Notes: generated by a model not told the origin, from the sequence alone. A stretch of DNA of 64,000 bases from an uncultured Pseudomonas sp. (GCF_946885955.1 NZ_CAMPHI010000029.1:3804-67803), one strand, 5' to 3'; shown: positions 19,332-29,240, counted from the first letter of the stretch. Numbers and translations are program-made.

Positions 19332-19699
19332 CGGACGGTCTCATCACGGATGGAGAGCCTACTGCTTTCTACGGGCAGATGGTCTGAATCGCTCTCGGTA
19401 ATACTCATCGGACAGCGGACAAAGCGCACACAAAATCTGCGGCATTATATACTGGCGCCAGTGAAACTGAAACGACGCCGCTTGCCGCGACGCTCAGCAT
19501 CCAGCAGGCTGCGTGCATTTGTCGCATGGGCAGCGCAGCCGCCAACAGGTCGTCGAAGCCTTGTCGCAACTGGCGATGGCGTTTCCAGCGGTCGTGTCCG
19601 CGCGGTTCCGCAGCCCGGCTGCAGAGCTACGTCCTGGTTCGATCGATACACTCAACGGCCCTTATGCTTCTTTCAAGCCCGCCCTCACCGGATACCCCG
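19332..19699. promoter_or_regulatory. Divergent gap between cytochrome c5 and engB
   Basis: In 368 bases I see no convincing gene. A TATACT -10-like box (around 19448) within an AT-rich patch faces engB, though the long leader to 19700 (GC-rich, basic-looking in translation) remains unexplained. No palindrome of note is present. Confidence 0.3.
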
Positions 19700-20362
19700 A
19701 TGCAAGCAAAGAACCCCATTATCGGCCTGTGCCAACAAGCCACTTTCCAGATCAGCGCCGCCAAGGTCGATCAATGCCCGGACGACTTCGGCCATGAAGT
19801 GGCGTTCGCCGGGCGTTCCAACGCCGGCAAATCCAGCGCCTTGAACACCCTGACTCACGCCAGCCTGGCGCGCACCTCGAAGACCCCGGGGCGCACCCAG
19901 TTGCTGAACTTCTTCCGCCTCGACGACGAGCGGCGCTTGGTCGACTTGCCGGGTTATGGCTACGCCAAGGTGCCGATCCCGCTGAAGCTGCACTGGCAGA
20001 AACACCTGGAGGCCTATCTGGGCAGCCGCGAAAGCCTGCGCGGTCTGATCCTGATGATGGACATCCGCCACCCGCTGACCGAGTTCGACCTGCTGATGCT
20101 GGATTGGGCCACCGCCAGCGAAATGCCCATGCACATCCTGCTGACCAAGTCGGACAAGCTGGCGTTCGGCGCCGCGAAAAACGCCCTGCTCAAAGTGCAG
20201 CAGGAGATCCGCAAGCGCTGGGGCGAACGGATCAGTATCCAGCTGTTCTCCGCACCCAAGCGTCAGGGCATCGAAGAGGCCCAGGCGGTACTGGCAGAGT
20301 GGTTGCAATTGGGTGAGTTCTCCGTCGACGAAGCGCTGGACCAGCCGCAAGACGAGGGCTGA
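19700..20362 (+). CDS. engB: Ribosome-biogenesis GTPase EngB/YihA
   Basis: A 220-residue TRAFAC GTPase. G1 Gly-Arg-Ser-Asn-Ala-Gly-Lys-Ser-Ser, G2 Thr-Pro-Gly-Arg-Thr, G3 Asp-Leu-Pro-Gly-Tyr-Gly and G4 Thr-Lys-Ser-Asp are all intact. It assists late assembly of the large ribosomal subunit. The ATG at 19700 gives the family's normal length; the frame stays open upstream, but that extension is arginine/serine-rich and not family-like. The gene is followed by ErsA and polA, the same organisation as yihA-spf-polA in E. coli and PA5492-ersA-polA in P. aeruginosa. Confidence 0.94.
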   Translation: MQAKNPIIGLCQQATFQISAAKVDQCPDDFGHEVAFAGRSNAGKSSALNTLTHASLARTSKTPGRTQLLNFFRLDDERRLVDLPGYGYAKVPIPLKLHWQKHLEAYLGSRESLRGLILMMDIRHPLTEFDLLMLDWATASEMPMHILLTKSDKLAFGAAKNALLKVQQEIRKRWGERISIQLFSAPKRQGIEEAQAVLAEWLQLGEFSVDEALDQPQDEG

Positions 20363-20452
20363 TTCGAGATGGTGGGCAAAAAATTTCCGGGAGAAATTTT
20401 TAACGTCGCGCAGCGACGGCCCGCAGGGTGGCCGCCAGGGATGGCAGGCCAT

Positions 20453-20583
20453 AAAAAAAACCCCGAACTTCATATGGGGAGGGAGAAGTTCGGGGTTCAA
20501 GGTCTGAACCGCTAGGGCGGGGTCCAGATGATCTGCCAACACTTAACACAACAAAGGAGCATTGAAGGCTTTGCGGGCCATTC
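20453..20583 (-). ncRNA. ersA: Small RNA ErsA (Spot 42-position sRNA)
   Basis: The sRNA is inferred from three independent signs. First, a Rho-independent terminator on the minus strand has 13-base arms (20459-20471 and 20485-20497) and ends in eight U (20453-20460). Second, a sigma-22-type promoter at 20589-20617 fixes a start near 20583, giving ~131 nt, essentially the 132 nt I recall for P. aeruginosa ErsA. Third, it lies between engB and polA. The terminator loop on the RNA is C/U-rich (UCCCUCCCCAUAU), the kind of seed ErsA uses to repress algC and oprD. Orientation is the same as polA. Confidence 0.88.
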
Positions 20584-20588
20584 AAAAA

Positions 20589-20617
20589 CTCTGACTGCCG
20601 TTGCGAAAGCAAAGTTC
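20589..20617 (-). promoter_or_regulatory. Sigma-22 (AlgU/RpoE)-type promoter of ersA
   Basis: On the minus strand a perfect -35 GAACTT (20617-20612) is followed after 17 bases by TCAGAG (20594-20589), close to the consensus TCtgA. This would place ersA under the envelope-stress sigma factor, consistent with its known control in P. aeruginosa. Confidence 0.82.
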
Positions 20618-20690
20618 AGCCTGGCCGGAGAAAATTTTGGCTATGGATGCCGGGCGTTTTATCTCCTTCCCCAGGCACCCATCCCAGGCT

Positions 20691-23528
20691 TCAGTGCGCC
20701 TCGTCCCAGTTGTCGCCGACCCCCACTTCGACCAGTAATGGCACCTCCAGCTCGGCGGCGCGGCCCATCAGCAGCTTGACCTGCTCGCGCACCTGCTCGA
20801 CCAGGTCCTCGCGCACTTCCAGTACCAGTTCGTCGTGGACCTGCAGAATCACCTTGGCATCCAGTGCCGACTCGCTCAACCAACCGTCCACGGCGATCAT
20901 TGCGCGTTTGATGATGTCCGCCGCGGTCCCCTGCATGGGTGCGTTGATCGCGGTGCGTTCGGCGCCTTTACGCAGGGCCTGGTTCTTCGCGTTGATATCC
21001 GGCAGGTACAGCCGGCGGCCAAACAGGGTCTCGACGTAGCCTTGCTGCGCGGCCTGTTCGCGGGTGCGCTCCATATAGGCCAGCACGCCCGGATAACGTT
21101 CGAAGTAACGGTCGATATAGGCCTGGGATTGCTTGCGATCGACGCCGATCTGCTTGGCCAGGCCGAAAGCGCTCATGCCATAGATCAGGCCGAAGTTGAT
21201 TGCCTTGGCGCTGCGTCGCTGGTCGGAAGTCACTGCCTCCAGGGCCACGCCGAACACCTCGGAAGCGGTCGCGCGGTGCACGTCGCGGTCGTGACGGAAG
21301 GCGTCGAGCAAGCCCTCGTCCCGGGCCAGGTGGGCCATGATGCGCAGTTCGATCTGCGAGTAGTCCGCCGCCAGCAGTTTGTAACCCTTGGGCGCGACGA
21401 AGGCCTGGCGGATACGTCGCCCTTCGGCCGTGCGGATCGGGATGTTCTGCAGGTTCGGGTCGCTGGAGGATAGACGCCCGGTGGCGGCCACCGCCTGGTG
21501 GTAGCTGGTGTGGATACGCCCGGTGCGCGGGTTGATCTGTTCCGGCAGACGGTCGGTGTAGGTGCTTTTCAGCTTGCTCAGGGTGCGGTACTGCATCAGC
21601 ACCTTGGGCAGTTCGAAGTTCTGTTCGGCGAGTTCGGCCAATACCGCTTCGGCGGTACTGGCCTGGCCTTTGGCGGTCTTGCTGATGATCGGCAGGCCGA
21701 GTTTTTCGTAGAGAATCACCCCGAGCTGCTTCGGCGAGCCCAGGTTGAATTCCTCGCCGGCGATGGCGAATGCCTGACGCTCCAACTCCACCAGCTTTTC
21801 GCCCAGCTCGACGCTGTGCTCGCCGAGCAGCTTGGCGTCGACCAGCGCGCCCTGGCGCTCGATGCGCGCCAGCACCGGCACCAGCGGCATTTCGATTTCG
21901 CGCAGGACCTTGGCCAGGCTCGGCTCGGCCTCCAGCTTGGCCCACAGCGCCTGATGCAGGCGCAGGGTCACGTCGGCATCCTCGGCGGCGTAAGGCGCGG
22001 CCTGAGCGAGGTCGATCTGGTCGAAGGTCAGTTGCTTGGCGCCCTTGCCGGCGATGTCCTCGAAGCGGATGGTGCTGTGGTCCAGGTACTTCAGCGCCAG
22101 GCTGTCCATGTCGTGGCGGGTGGCGGTGGCGTCCAGCACATAGGATTCGAGCATGGTGTCGAAGGCCACGCCCTGCACCTGGATCGGCGTCGAGGCATTG
22201 GCGAGGATATTGATGTCGTACTTGGCGTGCTGGCCGACCTTGGCCTTGCGCGGGTCTTCGAGGATCGGCTTGAGCGCGCTCAGTACCTGGTCGCGATCCA
22301 ACTGCGCCGGCACGCCCATATAAGAGTGGGCGACCGGGATATAGGCCGCCTCGCCGGCCTTGACCGCGAACGACAGGCCGACGAGCTGCGCCTGCTGCGC
22401 GTCCAGGCCGGTGGTTTCGGTGTCGAAGGCGATCAGCTCCGCGGTCTTGAGTTTTTCCAGCCAGGCGTCGAACTGCGCCTGTTCCAGCACCAACTGGTAG
22501 TCGCCCAGGCTGGATGCCGGGATTGCCCGCGGCGTTTCCACGGCAACCACGGTTTCCACTGCTACGGCGGCGCTGGCATTGGCGCTGGGTGTCAGGGCGA
22601 ACAGGTCGGCGGCGGGTGCAGTGACCAACGCCTTGGCGGCGGTTGCTTGCTGCTGGCGCAGCAACTCGTCGCGCCAGCTGCGGAATTCCAGTTCGGCGTA
22701 CAGCTCGATCAGCGCCGGCACGTCGGCCGCGCCGGGATGCAGCGATTCGATCTCGATATTCAGCGGCACATCGAGCTTGATGGTCGCCAACTGGTAGGAC
22801 AGATAGGCCATGTCGCGGTGCTCTTCGAGCTTGGCCGGCAGCGTCTTGGCGCCGCGGATCGGCAGCCCCGGTACCTTGTCGAGATTCGCGTAGAGCACGT
22901 CGAGCCCGCCGCCGACTCCGACCAGCAGGCCCAACGCGGTTTTTTCGCCAACCCCGGGCACGCCGGGGATGTTGTCGACCTTGTCGCCCATCAGTGCCAG
23001 GTAGTCGATGATCAGCTCGGGGCCGACGCCAAATTTATTACGCACGCCCTCGATGTCGTAAACGCTGCCGGTCATGGTGTTGACCAGGGTGACGTGCTTG
23101 CACACCAGCTGCGCCATGTCCTTGTCGCCGGTGGAAATCACCACGTCGCGGTGCTCGGCCGCGCACTGCCGGGCCAGGGTGCCGATTACGTCGTCGGCTT
23201 CGACGTTATCCACGCACAGCAGCGGGAAACCCAAGGCCCTGACACTGGCGTGCAGCGGCTCGACCTGCACGCGCAATTCGTCCGGCATCGACGGCCGGTT
23301 GGCCTTGTACTCGGCGAACAGCTCGTCGCGGAAGGTTCCGCCCTTGGCATCGAAGACCACCGCGAAAGGGCTGTCCGGGTACTGCTTGCGCAGGCTCTTG
23401 AGCATATTCAGCACGCCCTTGACCGCACCGGTGGGCAGGCCCTTGGAGGTGGTCAGCGGCGGCAGGGCGTGAAAGGCGCGGTACAGGTATGAGGAACCGT
23501 CGACCAGGACGAGAGGGGCTTGGCTCAT
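20691..23528 (-). CDS. polA: DNA polymerase I
   Basis: A 945-residue three-domain enzyme. The N-terminal 5'-3' exonuclease/flap domain (~1-290) starts [11 protein letters not shown]. The 3'-5' proofreading domain has its Asp-Thr-Glu-Thr-Thr-Gly-Leu-Asp exo I motif intact. The family A polymerase domain shows Asp-Tyr-Ser-Gln-Ile-Glu-Leu-Arg, the O-helix [14 protein letters not shown] and Gln-Val-His-Asp-Glu-Leu. It fills gaps and removes RNA primers. An Ala/Val-rich linker (~295-335) between the exonuclease domains makes it slightly longer than the ~913 residues of P. aeruginosa PolA. Confidence 0.97.
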   Translation of the reverse strand: MSQAPLVLVDGSSYLYRAFHALPPLTTSKGLPTGAVKGVLNMLKSLRKQYPDSPFAVVFDAKGGTFRDELFAEYKANRPSMPDELRVQVEPLHASVRALGFPLLCVDNVEADDVIGTLARQCAAEHRDVVISTGDKDMAQLVCKHVTLVNTMTGSVYDIEGVRNKFGVGPELIIDYLALMGDKVDNIPGVPGVGEKTALGLLVGVGGGLDVLYANLDKVPGLPIRGAKTLPAKLEEHRDMAYLSYQLATIKLDVPLNIEIESLHPGAADVPALIELYAELEFRSWRDELLRQQQATAAKALVTAPAADLFALTPSANASAAVAVETVVAVETPRAIPASSLGDYQLVLEQAQFDAWLEKLKTAELIAFDTETTGLDAQQAQLVGLSFAVKAGEAAYIPVAHSYMGVPAQLDRDQVLSALKPILEDPRKAKVGQHAKYDINILANASTPIQVQGVAFDTMLESYVLDATATRHDMDSLALKYLDHSTIRFEDIAGKGAKQLTFDQIDLAQAAPYAAEDADVTLRLHQALWAKLEAEPSLAKVLREIEMPLVPVLARIERQGALVDAKLLGEHSVELGEKLVELERQAFAIAGEEFNLGSPKQLGVILYEKLGLPIISKTAKGQASTAEAVLAELAEQNFELPKVLMQYRTLSKLKSTYTDRLPEQINPRTGRIHTSYHQAVAATGRLSSSDPNLQNIPIRTAEGRRIRQAFVAPKGYKLLAADYSQIELRIMAHLARDEGLLDAFRHDRDVHRATASEVFGVALEAVTSDQRRSAKAINFGLIYGMSAFGLAKQIGVDRKQSQAYIDRYFERYPGVLAYMERTREQAAQQGYVETLFGRRLYLPDINAKNQALRKGAERTAINAPMQGTAADIIKRAMIAVDGWLSESALDAKVILQVHDELVLEVREDLVEQVREQVKLLMGRAAELEVPLLVEVGVGDNWDEAH

Positions 23529-23601
23529 GAAGGATCAACCTTTTCGGCGGAGGCGGCGCTAGAATGACCGCACCATAGAAATCAAAAGAGGCAAGGTTAC
23601 C

Positions 23602-23886
23602 ATGCGCACACTCAATCGCCTGTTGCTGGCCAGCCTGTTGGCATGCGCATCGCTGACGGCATACGCCGACGATGCCCCGTCCGCCGATCCAGACGTGACC
23701 ATCCGCCAGGATGGCGACCGCACTATCCAGGAATACCGGGTCAACGGCTTCCTCTATGCGGTCAAAGTCACCCCCAAGGGCGGCAAGCCTTATTTTCTGG
23801 TGCGCGCCGATGGCAGCGACGGCAATTTCGTCCGTTCGGACTCGCCGGACATGCTGATTCCATCCTGGGAAATTTTCAAATGGTAA
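23602..23886 (+). CDS. DUF2782 periplasmic protein
   Basis: A 94-residue exported protein with signal peptide 1-~22 (…Thr-Ala-Tyr-Ala). The mature part holds the DUF2782 pattern: Asp-Gly-Asp-Arg-Thr-Ile-Gln-Glu-Tyr-Arg-Val-Asn-Gly, then Lys-Val-Thr-Pro-Lys-Gly-Gly-Lys-Pro-Tyr-Phe-Leu and the C-terminal Ile-Pro-Ser-Trp-Glu-Ile-Phe-Lys-Trp. The function is unknown; it is conserved next to polA in pseudomonads. It is divergent from polA across 73 bases. Confidence 0.88.
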   Translation: MRTLNRLLLASLLACASLTAYADDAPSADPDVTIRQDGDRTIQEYRVNGFLYAVKVTPKGGKPYFLVRADGSDGNFVRSDSPDMLIPSWEIFKW

Positions 23887-24095
23887 GGCCGGCTGCTCAC
23901 CACCGTGCTGCGACGACGTCCGCTCGGGCGTGGATGCGGTGAGCGCGTTGGTCATTGCAAATGAATCACGAGCGATGGCGCCATGTGTCGTTGCGGGGCC
24001 TGGTAAGGGCGCGATCAGCATCTGCGTTGCGTGCCTGAGCTGGCACCATTCGGCGCGGCAACGCGTTTCGCAAAACAGTATTGGCAGGTCCTGAT

Positions 24096-25046
24096 ATGTC
24101 GGTGTTCACCCCCCTGGAGCGCCATGAGCTCGAGGACTTTCTCGCCCCCTATGGCCTGGGTCGTCTGCGCGACTTCCAGGGCATCGCCGCGGGCAGCGAA
24201 AACAGTAATTTCTTCGTCAGCATGGAGCAGGGCGAGTTCGTCCTGACCCTGATCGAGCGCGGGCCGAGCGCCGACCTGCCGTTCTTTATCGAACTGCTCG
24301 ACGTGCTGCACGCCGCCGATCTGCCGGTGCCCTACGCCCTGCGCACCGCCAGCGGCGAAGCTTTGCGCAGCCTCGCGGAAAAGCCGGCGCTGCTGCAGCC
24401 GCGCCTGGCTGGTCAGCATGTATTGCAGCCCAATGCGCACCATTGCCAGGAAGTCGGCACGTTGCTGGCGCGCATTCACCTGGCCACCCGCGAGCGGGTG
24501 CTGGAGCGCCAGAGCGACCGCGGCCTGGACTGGATGCTTAGCGAAGGCCCGAGCCTGGCGCTGCAATTGCCCGATGATCAGTTGCCGCTGTTGCGCGATG
24601 CTCTGGCCGAGATCCACAGCCTCAAGTCGAGCATCCTGGCGTTGCCGCGGGCCAACCTGCACGCCGATCTGTTTCGCGACAACGTGCTGTTCGACGGCAA
24701 CCACCTGAGCGGGGTGATCGACTTCTACAACGCCTGTTCGGGACCGATGCTCTACGACCTGGCAATCGCCCTCAACGACTGGTGTTCGGAGGCCGACGGC
24801 AGCCTCGATCAGCACCGCGCCCAGGCCCTGCTCGGCGCCTACGCCGCGCTGCGCCACTTCACGCCAGCCGAAGCCGAGCTGTGGCCGACCCTGCTGCGCG
24901 TCGCCTGTGTGCGCTTCTGGCTGTCCCGGCTGATCGCCGCGCAATCGTTCGCCGGCCAGGAAGTGTTGATCCACGATCCCGGCGAGTTCGAGCGCCGCCT
25001 GGCGCAACGCCAGCAGGTCGAACTGGCGCTGCCGTTCGCCCTGTAA
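24096..25046 (+). CDS. thrB: Homoserine kinase ThrB (APH-fold type)
   Basis: A 316-residue enzyme of the aminoglycoside-phosphotransferase/choline-kinase fold, the pseudomonad type of homoserine kinase, unrelated to the GHMP kinase of E. coli. It phosphorylates homoserine on the path to threonine. The catalytic loop is Asn-Leu-His-Ala-Asp-Leu-Phe-Arg-Asp-Asn, followed by the metal-binding Gly-Val-Ile-Asp-Phe-Tyr. The ATG at 24096 gives the same length as the P. aeruginosa protein; an upstream in-frame TTG is unlikely. The preceding ~200 bases (23887-24095) hold nothing I can identify. Confidence 0.92.
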   Translation: MSVFTPLERHELEDFLAPYGLGRLRDFQGIAAGSENSNFFVSMEQGEFVLTLIERGPSADLPFFIELLDVLHAADLPVPYALRTASGEALRSLAEKPALLQPRLAGQHVLQPNAHHCQEVGTLLARIHLATRERVLERQSDRGLDWMLSEGPSLALQLPDDQLPLLRDALAEIHSLKSSILALPRANLHADLFRDNVLFDGNHLSGVIDFYNACSGPMLYDLAIALNDWCSEADGSLDQHRAQALLGAYAALRHFTPAEAELWPTLLRVACVRFWLSRLIAAQSFAGQEVLIHDPGEFERRLAQRQQVELALPFAL

Positions 25047-25132
25047 GCGGGCTGCGGCACAAATGCCAGGGCGCGCTCCAGTCCCGTAGCAGGCGCGCCG
25101 CCGCAGGGCTTCCTTCCGTTAGATCAATCGCG

Positions 25133-25861
25133 TTAACCCTGGTTGGCCGCCTTGAAGTTGCAGGTCAAATAGCGATTGCTGAAGCCGTAGCGCAGCATCG
25201 AGCCCAGGCGGCGCAGCAGGTAGAAGGGGTGCTGGCGGTAGTACTGCAGCACCGCGTTGCCGACTCCTTCGGAGCGGTGTTGCTTGGCTTTGCGTTTGGA
25301 AAACAAGCCTTTGAACTGCCACCACTGGATCTGCTCGAACTGCTGGTCCGGGCGCAGGCTGTGGGCGGCGAACAGTTTGAAGAACGAGGCCTGGCTGAAG
25401 TCGTGCAAGTGGTGCGGGTTGCCGTCCAGGGTCGGGGTGATCGGCACCGAGGCGATCACCTGGCCCTGCGCGGCCAGGAGTGTCGAGTAGTTGGCGACCA
25501 GGCGCTGCGGGTCCGGCAGGTGTTCGATGGTTTCCAGGCTGACGATACTGTCGAACGGTTCGGCGCAGGCGAAGCTTTGCGCGTCGGCGCACACATAGCT
25601 GAGATTGGGCAGGCGGTAATGCGCCTGGGCGTAGGCGATGGCCGCGGGGTCGATATCCACTCCCACCACGGTTTTCTCCGGGTGCAGTTCGGCCAGCAAG
25701 GCGCTGCCGTAGCCGCAACCGCAGGCCATATCGAGCACCCGTTCGCCGCTCAGGCAGGCGGAGGCGAAACGATAGCGTTGCAGATGGATTTGTAGGGTGT
25801 CCTGATCGTCGCTGTTATCTAGGTCGAGCTGCTCGGGGTAAATGCGTTCGATGGTCAGCAT
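25133..25861 (-). CDS. Class I SAM-dependent methyltransferase
   Basis: A 242-residue protein with the Rossmann motif I Val-Leu-Asp-Met-Ala-Cys-Gly-Cys-Gly-Tyr-Gly (~residues 44-54), acidic motif II Val-Val-Gly-Val-Asp-Ile-Asp and a UbiG/cyclopropane-type Ser-Leu-Glu-Thr-Ile-Glu-His segment. The C-terminal ~60 residues are basic and may bind a membrane or polysaccharide. The substrate is unknown; relatives occur in cell-surface glycan loci. The start at 25861 (Met-Leu-Thr-Ile-Glu-Arg-Ile-Tyr) was chosen over a longer in-frame extension rich in arginine. In P. aeruginosa this site, between thrB and znuA, holds nrdJ instead. Confidence 0.8.
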   Translation of the reverse strand: MLTIERIYPEQLDLDNSDDQDTLQIHLQRYRFASACLSGERVLDMACGCGYGSALLAELHPEKTVVGVDIDPAAIAYAQAHYRLPNLSYVCADAQSFACAEPFDSIVSLETIEHLPDPQRLVANYSTLLAAQGQVIASVPITPTLDGNPHHLHDFSQASFFKLFAAHSLRPDQQFEQIQWWQFKGLFSKRKAKQHRSEGVGNAVLQYYRQHPFYLLRRLGSMLRYGFSNRYLTCNFKAANQG

Positions 25862-25992
25862 GCGGGCCTGTCCCTGGTAATGGCTGGGGCGCTGACGGCG
25901 GACTATAAGGCAGTGCCAGCGGTTTAAACAGGCGGGCAATCCAATTGGCGACCCTGCTGTCGCCGGCTAATGAACTCCCTTGCGGTTTTCCC

Positions 25993-26925
25993 TTATAACG
26001 CTTCCAGGCACCCGGCCAGCGACTCGGCCATGCGTTCCAGCAGGGTTTCATAGCCGCTGGCGTCGACCGGCAGGGCGCCGCCCATGGCGTCCAGTTCGGT
26101 CAGGGTCACCGGCAGGCCGGCGGTCAGGGTTTTGCTCAGGCGCGGGGCCACCGGCGGTTCGTTGAATACGCAGGCAGGGCCAGCCTGTTGCAGGCGTTCG
26201 CGCATCGCGGCGACGTGGCGCGCGCCTGGCTGCACTTCGCTGGCGAGGCTGAAAACTCCCGCGTGCTCGAGGCCATAGGCGGCTTCGAAGTAGTCGTAGG
26301 CTTCGTGGAAGACGAAGTAGGGTTTGCCTTTTACGGCCTGCAAACGTTCCTTCAAGCGCGTATCGAGGGCGCTTAGGCGTTCACCGAAGGCCTTGGCGTT
26401 GGCCTGATAGCGCGCCGCGTTGGTCGGGTCGGCGGCGGCCAGGTCGGCGGCCATCTTTCCGGCAATGACCCGGGCATTGGCCGGCAGCAGCCATAAATGC
26501 GCATCGAGGGTGCCGGGGCGGTGGTCGTGATCGTGGTCATCGGCGGGCTCATGCTCGTCATGCTCCGCTTGTTCTTCATGCCGCTCGCCGAAATGCCGCA
26601 GCTGCATGCCCGCGAGGTCCTGCACCGCCACGCTCGGCTTGCTGCGCCCGGTCAGCACGCGCGGTAGAAAGCTCTCCAGGTCGGCGCCGACCCAATACAG
26701 CAAATCGACATCGCGTACGTTGCGCACATCCGAGGGGCGCAACGCATAGTGGTGCGGTGATGCGCCAGGTGGCAGCAACACCTCGGGAGTGCCCAGGCCA
26801 TCCTGCACGGCGGCGGCGATCAGTTGCAGCGGCTTGATGCTGGTCAGCACGCGCACTTCGGCCAGGGCGGTGTTGCTGGCGGCGAGGGCGAGAAGGAGGG
26901 AGAAGGCGACAAAAATACGCGGCAC
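25993..26925 (-). CDS. znuA: Zinc ABC transporter substrate-binding protein ZnuA
   Basis: A 310-residue periplasmic protein with signal peptide (1-~22). The cluster A-I metal-binding fold is seen: Pro-Pro-Gly-Ala-Ser-Pro-His-His-Tyr (first His ligand, ~58), a His/Asp/Glu-rich flexible loop (residues ~115-138) that captures zinc, His in Asp-Ala-His-Leu-Trp, and Phe-His-Glu-Ala-Tyr-Asp-Tyr-Phe. It delivers Zn2+ to ZnuBC. It is divergent from zur-znuCB, sharing the operator at 26952-26964. Confidence 0.94.
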   Translation of the reverse strand: MPRIFVAFSLLLALAASNTALAEVRVLTSIKPLQLIAAAVQDGLGTPEVLLPPGASPHHYALRPSDVRNVRDVDLLYWVGADLESFLPRVLTGRSKPSVAVQDLAGMQLRHFGERHEEQAEHDEHEPADDHDHDHRPGTLDAHLWLLPANARVIAGKMAADLAAADPTNAARYQANAKAFGERLSALDTRLKERLQAVKGKPYFVFHEAYDYFEAAYGLEHAGVFSLASEVQPGARHVAAMRERLQQAGPACVFNEPPVAPRLSKTLTAGLPVTLTELDAMGGALPVDASGYETLLERMAESLAGCLEAL

Positions 26926-26951
26926 GGATGCACCCGAAATGGACGGAATGG

Positions 26952-26964
26952 GTTATATAATAAC
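26952..26964. promoter_or_regulatory. Zur operator between znuA and zur
   Basis: GTTAT-ATA-ATAAC is a 5-3-5 palindrome that matches the core of the gammaproteobacterial Zur box. It contains TATAAT for the zur-znuCB direction and TATTAT for znuA, so one bound Zur dimer would cover both -10 elements. The site is 27 bases from each start codon. Confidence 0.82.
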
Positions 26965-26990
26965 GTCTCTTCTCACTTTCGTCGTTGCCC

Positions 26991-27476
26991 ATGACTCAGC
27001 CCCCTCTGGCTTCCCGCCCCCACGATCACTCCCATTGCGTGCATAACGCGCTCGCTGAGGCCGAAAGCATCTGCGCGCGCCAAGGCTTGCGCCTGACAGA
27101 GTTGCGCAAACGTGTGCTGGAGCTGGTCTGGCAAAGCCATAAACCTCTCGGCGCCTACGATATTCTCGGCGTGCTGAGCGAGCTCGACGGTCGCCGCGCC
27201 GCGCCGCCGACGGTGTACCGCGCCCTGGATTTCCTCCTCGAAAATGGCCTGGTGCACCGCATCGCCTCGCTCAACGCCTTCGTCGGCTGCAACCGCCCGG
27301 AGCATGCCCATCAGGGGCAATTCCTGATCTGCCGCGTATGCCATGCGGCGATCGAGCTGGAGCAGTCGGCGATCAGCGAGGCGATAGTCGCCAGCGCCGC
27401 TGGCGTCGGTTTCTCGGTCGAAAGTCAGACCGTGGAAGTAGTCGGCTTGTGCGCCGGTTGCCGGGAGGCCGAATGA
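26991..27476 (+). CDS. zur: Zinc uptake regulator Zur (Np20)
   Basis: A 161-residue Fur-family repressor. An N-terminal His-rich segment (His-Asp-His-Ser-His), a winged helix ([10 protein letters not shown]… Thr-Val-Tyr-Arg-Ala-Leu-Asp-Phe-Leu), and two Cys-X-X-Cys pairs (Cys-Arg-Val-Cys; Cys-Ala-Gly-Cys) for structural zinc are visible. With zinc bound it represses znuA and zur-znuCB through the operator just upstream. The ATG at 26991 is used rather than an adjacent TTG. The stop overlaps the znuC ATG by four bases, so regulator and transporter are coupled. Confidence 0.94.
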   Translation: MTQPPLASRPHDHSHCVHNALAEAESICARQGLRLTELRKRVLELVWQSHKPLGAYDILGVLSELDGRRAAPPTVYRALDFLLENGLVHRIASLNAFVGCNRPEHAHQGQFLICRVCHAAIELEQSAISEAIVASAAGVGFSVESQTVEVVGLCAGCREAE

Positions 27477-28279
27477 GCGACGAACTGATCCGTCTGGCCG
27501 GGGTGAGCGTCACCTTTGCCGGGCAAGCGGTGTTGCAGGACGTGCAACTGAGCGTGCGGCCGGGGGAAATCGTCACCCTGATCGGCCCCAACGGCGCCGG
27601 CAAGACCACCCTGGTGCGCGCCGTGCTCGGTCTGCTCAAGGCCAATAGCGGCAGCGTCTGGCGCAAGCCCAAACTGCGCATCGGCTATATGCCGCAGAAG
27701 TTGCATGTGGACGCCACCCTGCCGCTCAGCGTGCTGCGTTTTTTGCGTCTGGTGCCGGGCGTCGCGCGCGCTCAGGCCCAGGCGGCGCTGGCCGAGGTAG
27801 GGGCCGAACAGGTGATCGACAGCCCCTTGCAAAGCATTTCCGGCGGCGAGTTGCAACGCGTGCTGTTGGCCCGCGCCCTGCTGCGCAAGCCAGAATTGTT
27901 GGTGCTCGATGAGCCGGTGCAGGGTGTCGACGTTGCCGGCCAGGCCGAGTTGTACCGCTTGATCACCCAGCTGCGCGACCGCCATGGTTGCGGCGTGCTG
28001 ATGGTCTCCCACGACCTGCACCTGGTGATGAGCACCACCGACCAGGTGGTTTGCCTCAATCGTCACGTCTGCTGTTCCGGCCACCCGGAGCAGGTCAGCG
28101 GCGATCCGGCGTTCGTCGAACTGTTCGGCCGCGATGCCAAGAGCCTGGCGGTTTACCACCATCACCACGACCATGCCCATGATCTGCACGGCGCGGTGGT
28201 CGAGGAAAATTCGAGCGGCTTCAGCATAAAGGGCCCGGTTCGCCCGCATATCCATGGAGATGGCTGCAAGCATGGCTGA
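27473..28279 (+). CDS. znuC: Zinc ABC transporter ATPase ZnuC
   Basis: A 268-residue ABC ATPase. Walker A Gly-Pro-Asn-Gly-Ala-Gly-Lys-Thr-Thr, Q-loop Met-Pro-Gln-Lys, signature Ser-Gly-Gly-Glu, Walker B Leu-Leu-Val-Leu-Asp-Glu-Pro and switch His in Val-Ser-His-Asp are intact. The C-terminus is histidine-rich (around residue 225: His-His-His-His-Asp-His-Ala-His), a zinc-buffer feature seen in ZnuC proteins. It powers ZnuB. It overlaps zur at its start and znuB at its end. Confidence 0.94.
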   Translation: MSDELIRLAGVSVTFAGQAVLQDVQLSVRPGEIVTLIGPNGAGKTTLVRAVLGLLKANSGSVWRKPKLRIGYMPQKLHVDATLPLSVLRFLRLVPGVARAQAQAALAEVGAEQVIDSPLQSISGGELQRVLLARALLRKPELLVLDEPVQGVDVAGQAELYRLITQLRDRHGCGVLMVSHDLHLVMSTTDQVVCLNRHVCCSGHPEQVSGDPAFVELFGRDAKSLAVYHHHHDHAHDLHGAVVEENSSGFSIKGPVRPHIHGDGCKHG

Positions 28280-29060
28280 TTTTCTCCTCAACGCCCTGAT
28301 CGCCGGCCTGGCGCTGGCGCTGGTCGCCGGCCCGCTCGGTTCCTTCGTGGTCTGGCGGCGCATGGCCTATTTCGGCGACACACTGTCCCACGCGGCGCTG
28401 CTCGGCGTGGCCCTCGGCCTGATGCTGGATGTCAGCCCGACCCTGGCGGTGACGGTCGGCTGCGTGTTGCTCGCGGCGTTGCTGGTCACGCTGCAGAGCC
28501 GCCAGCCGCTGGCCTCGGATACCCTGCTGGGGATTCTTGCCCACAGCACGCTATCGCTGGGCCTGGTGGTGCTGAGCTTTATGAAGGATGTGCGCATCGA
28601 CCTGATGGGCTACCTGTTCGGCGACCTGCTCGCGGTCGGTCCCGGCGACCTGGCCTGGATAGTTGGCGGCAGCGCGCTGGTGCTGGTGCTGCTGGCGCTG
28701 CTCTGGCGGCCGTTACTGGCGATTACCGTGCATGAGGAACTGGCCCGGGTCGAAGGCCTGCCGGTGGCGGCGATTCGCCTGAGCCTGATGCTACTGATCG
28801 CCGTGGTGATCGCCGTGGCGATGAAGATCGTCGGCGTATTGCTGATTACCTCGCTGCTGATCATTCCCGCCGCGGCGGCCCAACGGCATGCGCGTACGCC
28901 GGAGCAGATGGCCTTTGGCGCCAGTCTGCTGGGGATAGTCGCGGTGTGCGGCGGCCTCAGCCTGTCCTGGTTCGAAGACAGCCCCGCCGGGCCTTCTATA
29001 GTTGTCGCTGCGGCCAGTCTGTTTCTACTCAGCTTCGCCTGGCCACGACGCACCGCCTAG
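28272..29060 (+). CDS. znuB: Zinc ABC transporter permease ZnuB
   Basis: A 262-residue integral membrane protein with about eight helices, of the ABC-3 metal permease family ([12 protein letters not shown] and [11 protein letters not shown]). The ATG at 28272 overlaps the znuC stop; upstream in-frame ATGs (28254, 28260) would lengthen that overlap and are less likely. It forms the Zn2+ channel across the inner membrane. Confidence 0.93.
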   Translation: MADFLLNALIAGLALALVAGPLGSFVVWRRMAYFGDTLSHAALLGVALGLMLDVSPTLAVTVGCVLLAALLVTLQSRQPLASDTLLGILAHSTLSLGLVVLSFMKDVRIDLMGYLFGDLLAVGPGDLAWIVGGSALVLVLLALLWRPLLAITVHEELARVEGLPVAAIRLSLMLLIAVVIAVAMKIVGVLLITSLLIIPAAAAQRHARTPEQMAFGASLLGIVAVCGGLSLSWFEDSPAGPSIVVAAASLFLLSFAWPRRTA

Positions 29061-29162
29061 ACGCAGGTGCCCTGTAGATTCTATGTTCCTGCGCAGGTTT
29101 TTTGTCCGACCATGGTTGGATCAAACGGTGTATTCGACCGCCATACGGCAAAAGCAGCGCGA

Positions 29163-29240
29163 AGCACGTAGCCTGGGTTGAGCGCAGCGATACCCAGGGC
29201 GCCGATACCCGGGTATCGCTTCGCTCAACCCGGGCTACCA
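29163..29240. repeat. 78-bp palindromic repeat, copy 1
   Basis: This is an inverted element with two 28-base arms differing at two positions, beginning GTAGCCTGGGTTGAGCG and ending CGCTCAACCCGGGCTAC. The whole 78 bases are identical to 40624-40701. It lies in the 295-base gap after znuB, which otherwise shows only low-complexity GC sequence. Confidence 0.85.

Noticed and set aside
21498..23492. A 664-codon open frame antisense to polA
   Set aside because: It is fully opposite polA. The translation is histidine/glutamine/glycine-rich without domains, and no ribosome site is seen.
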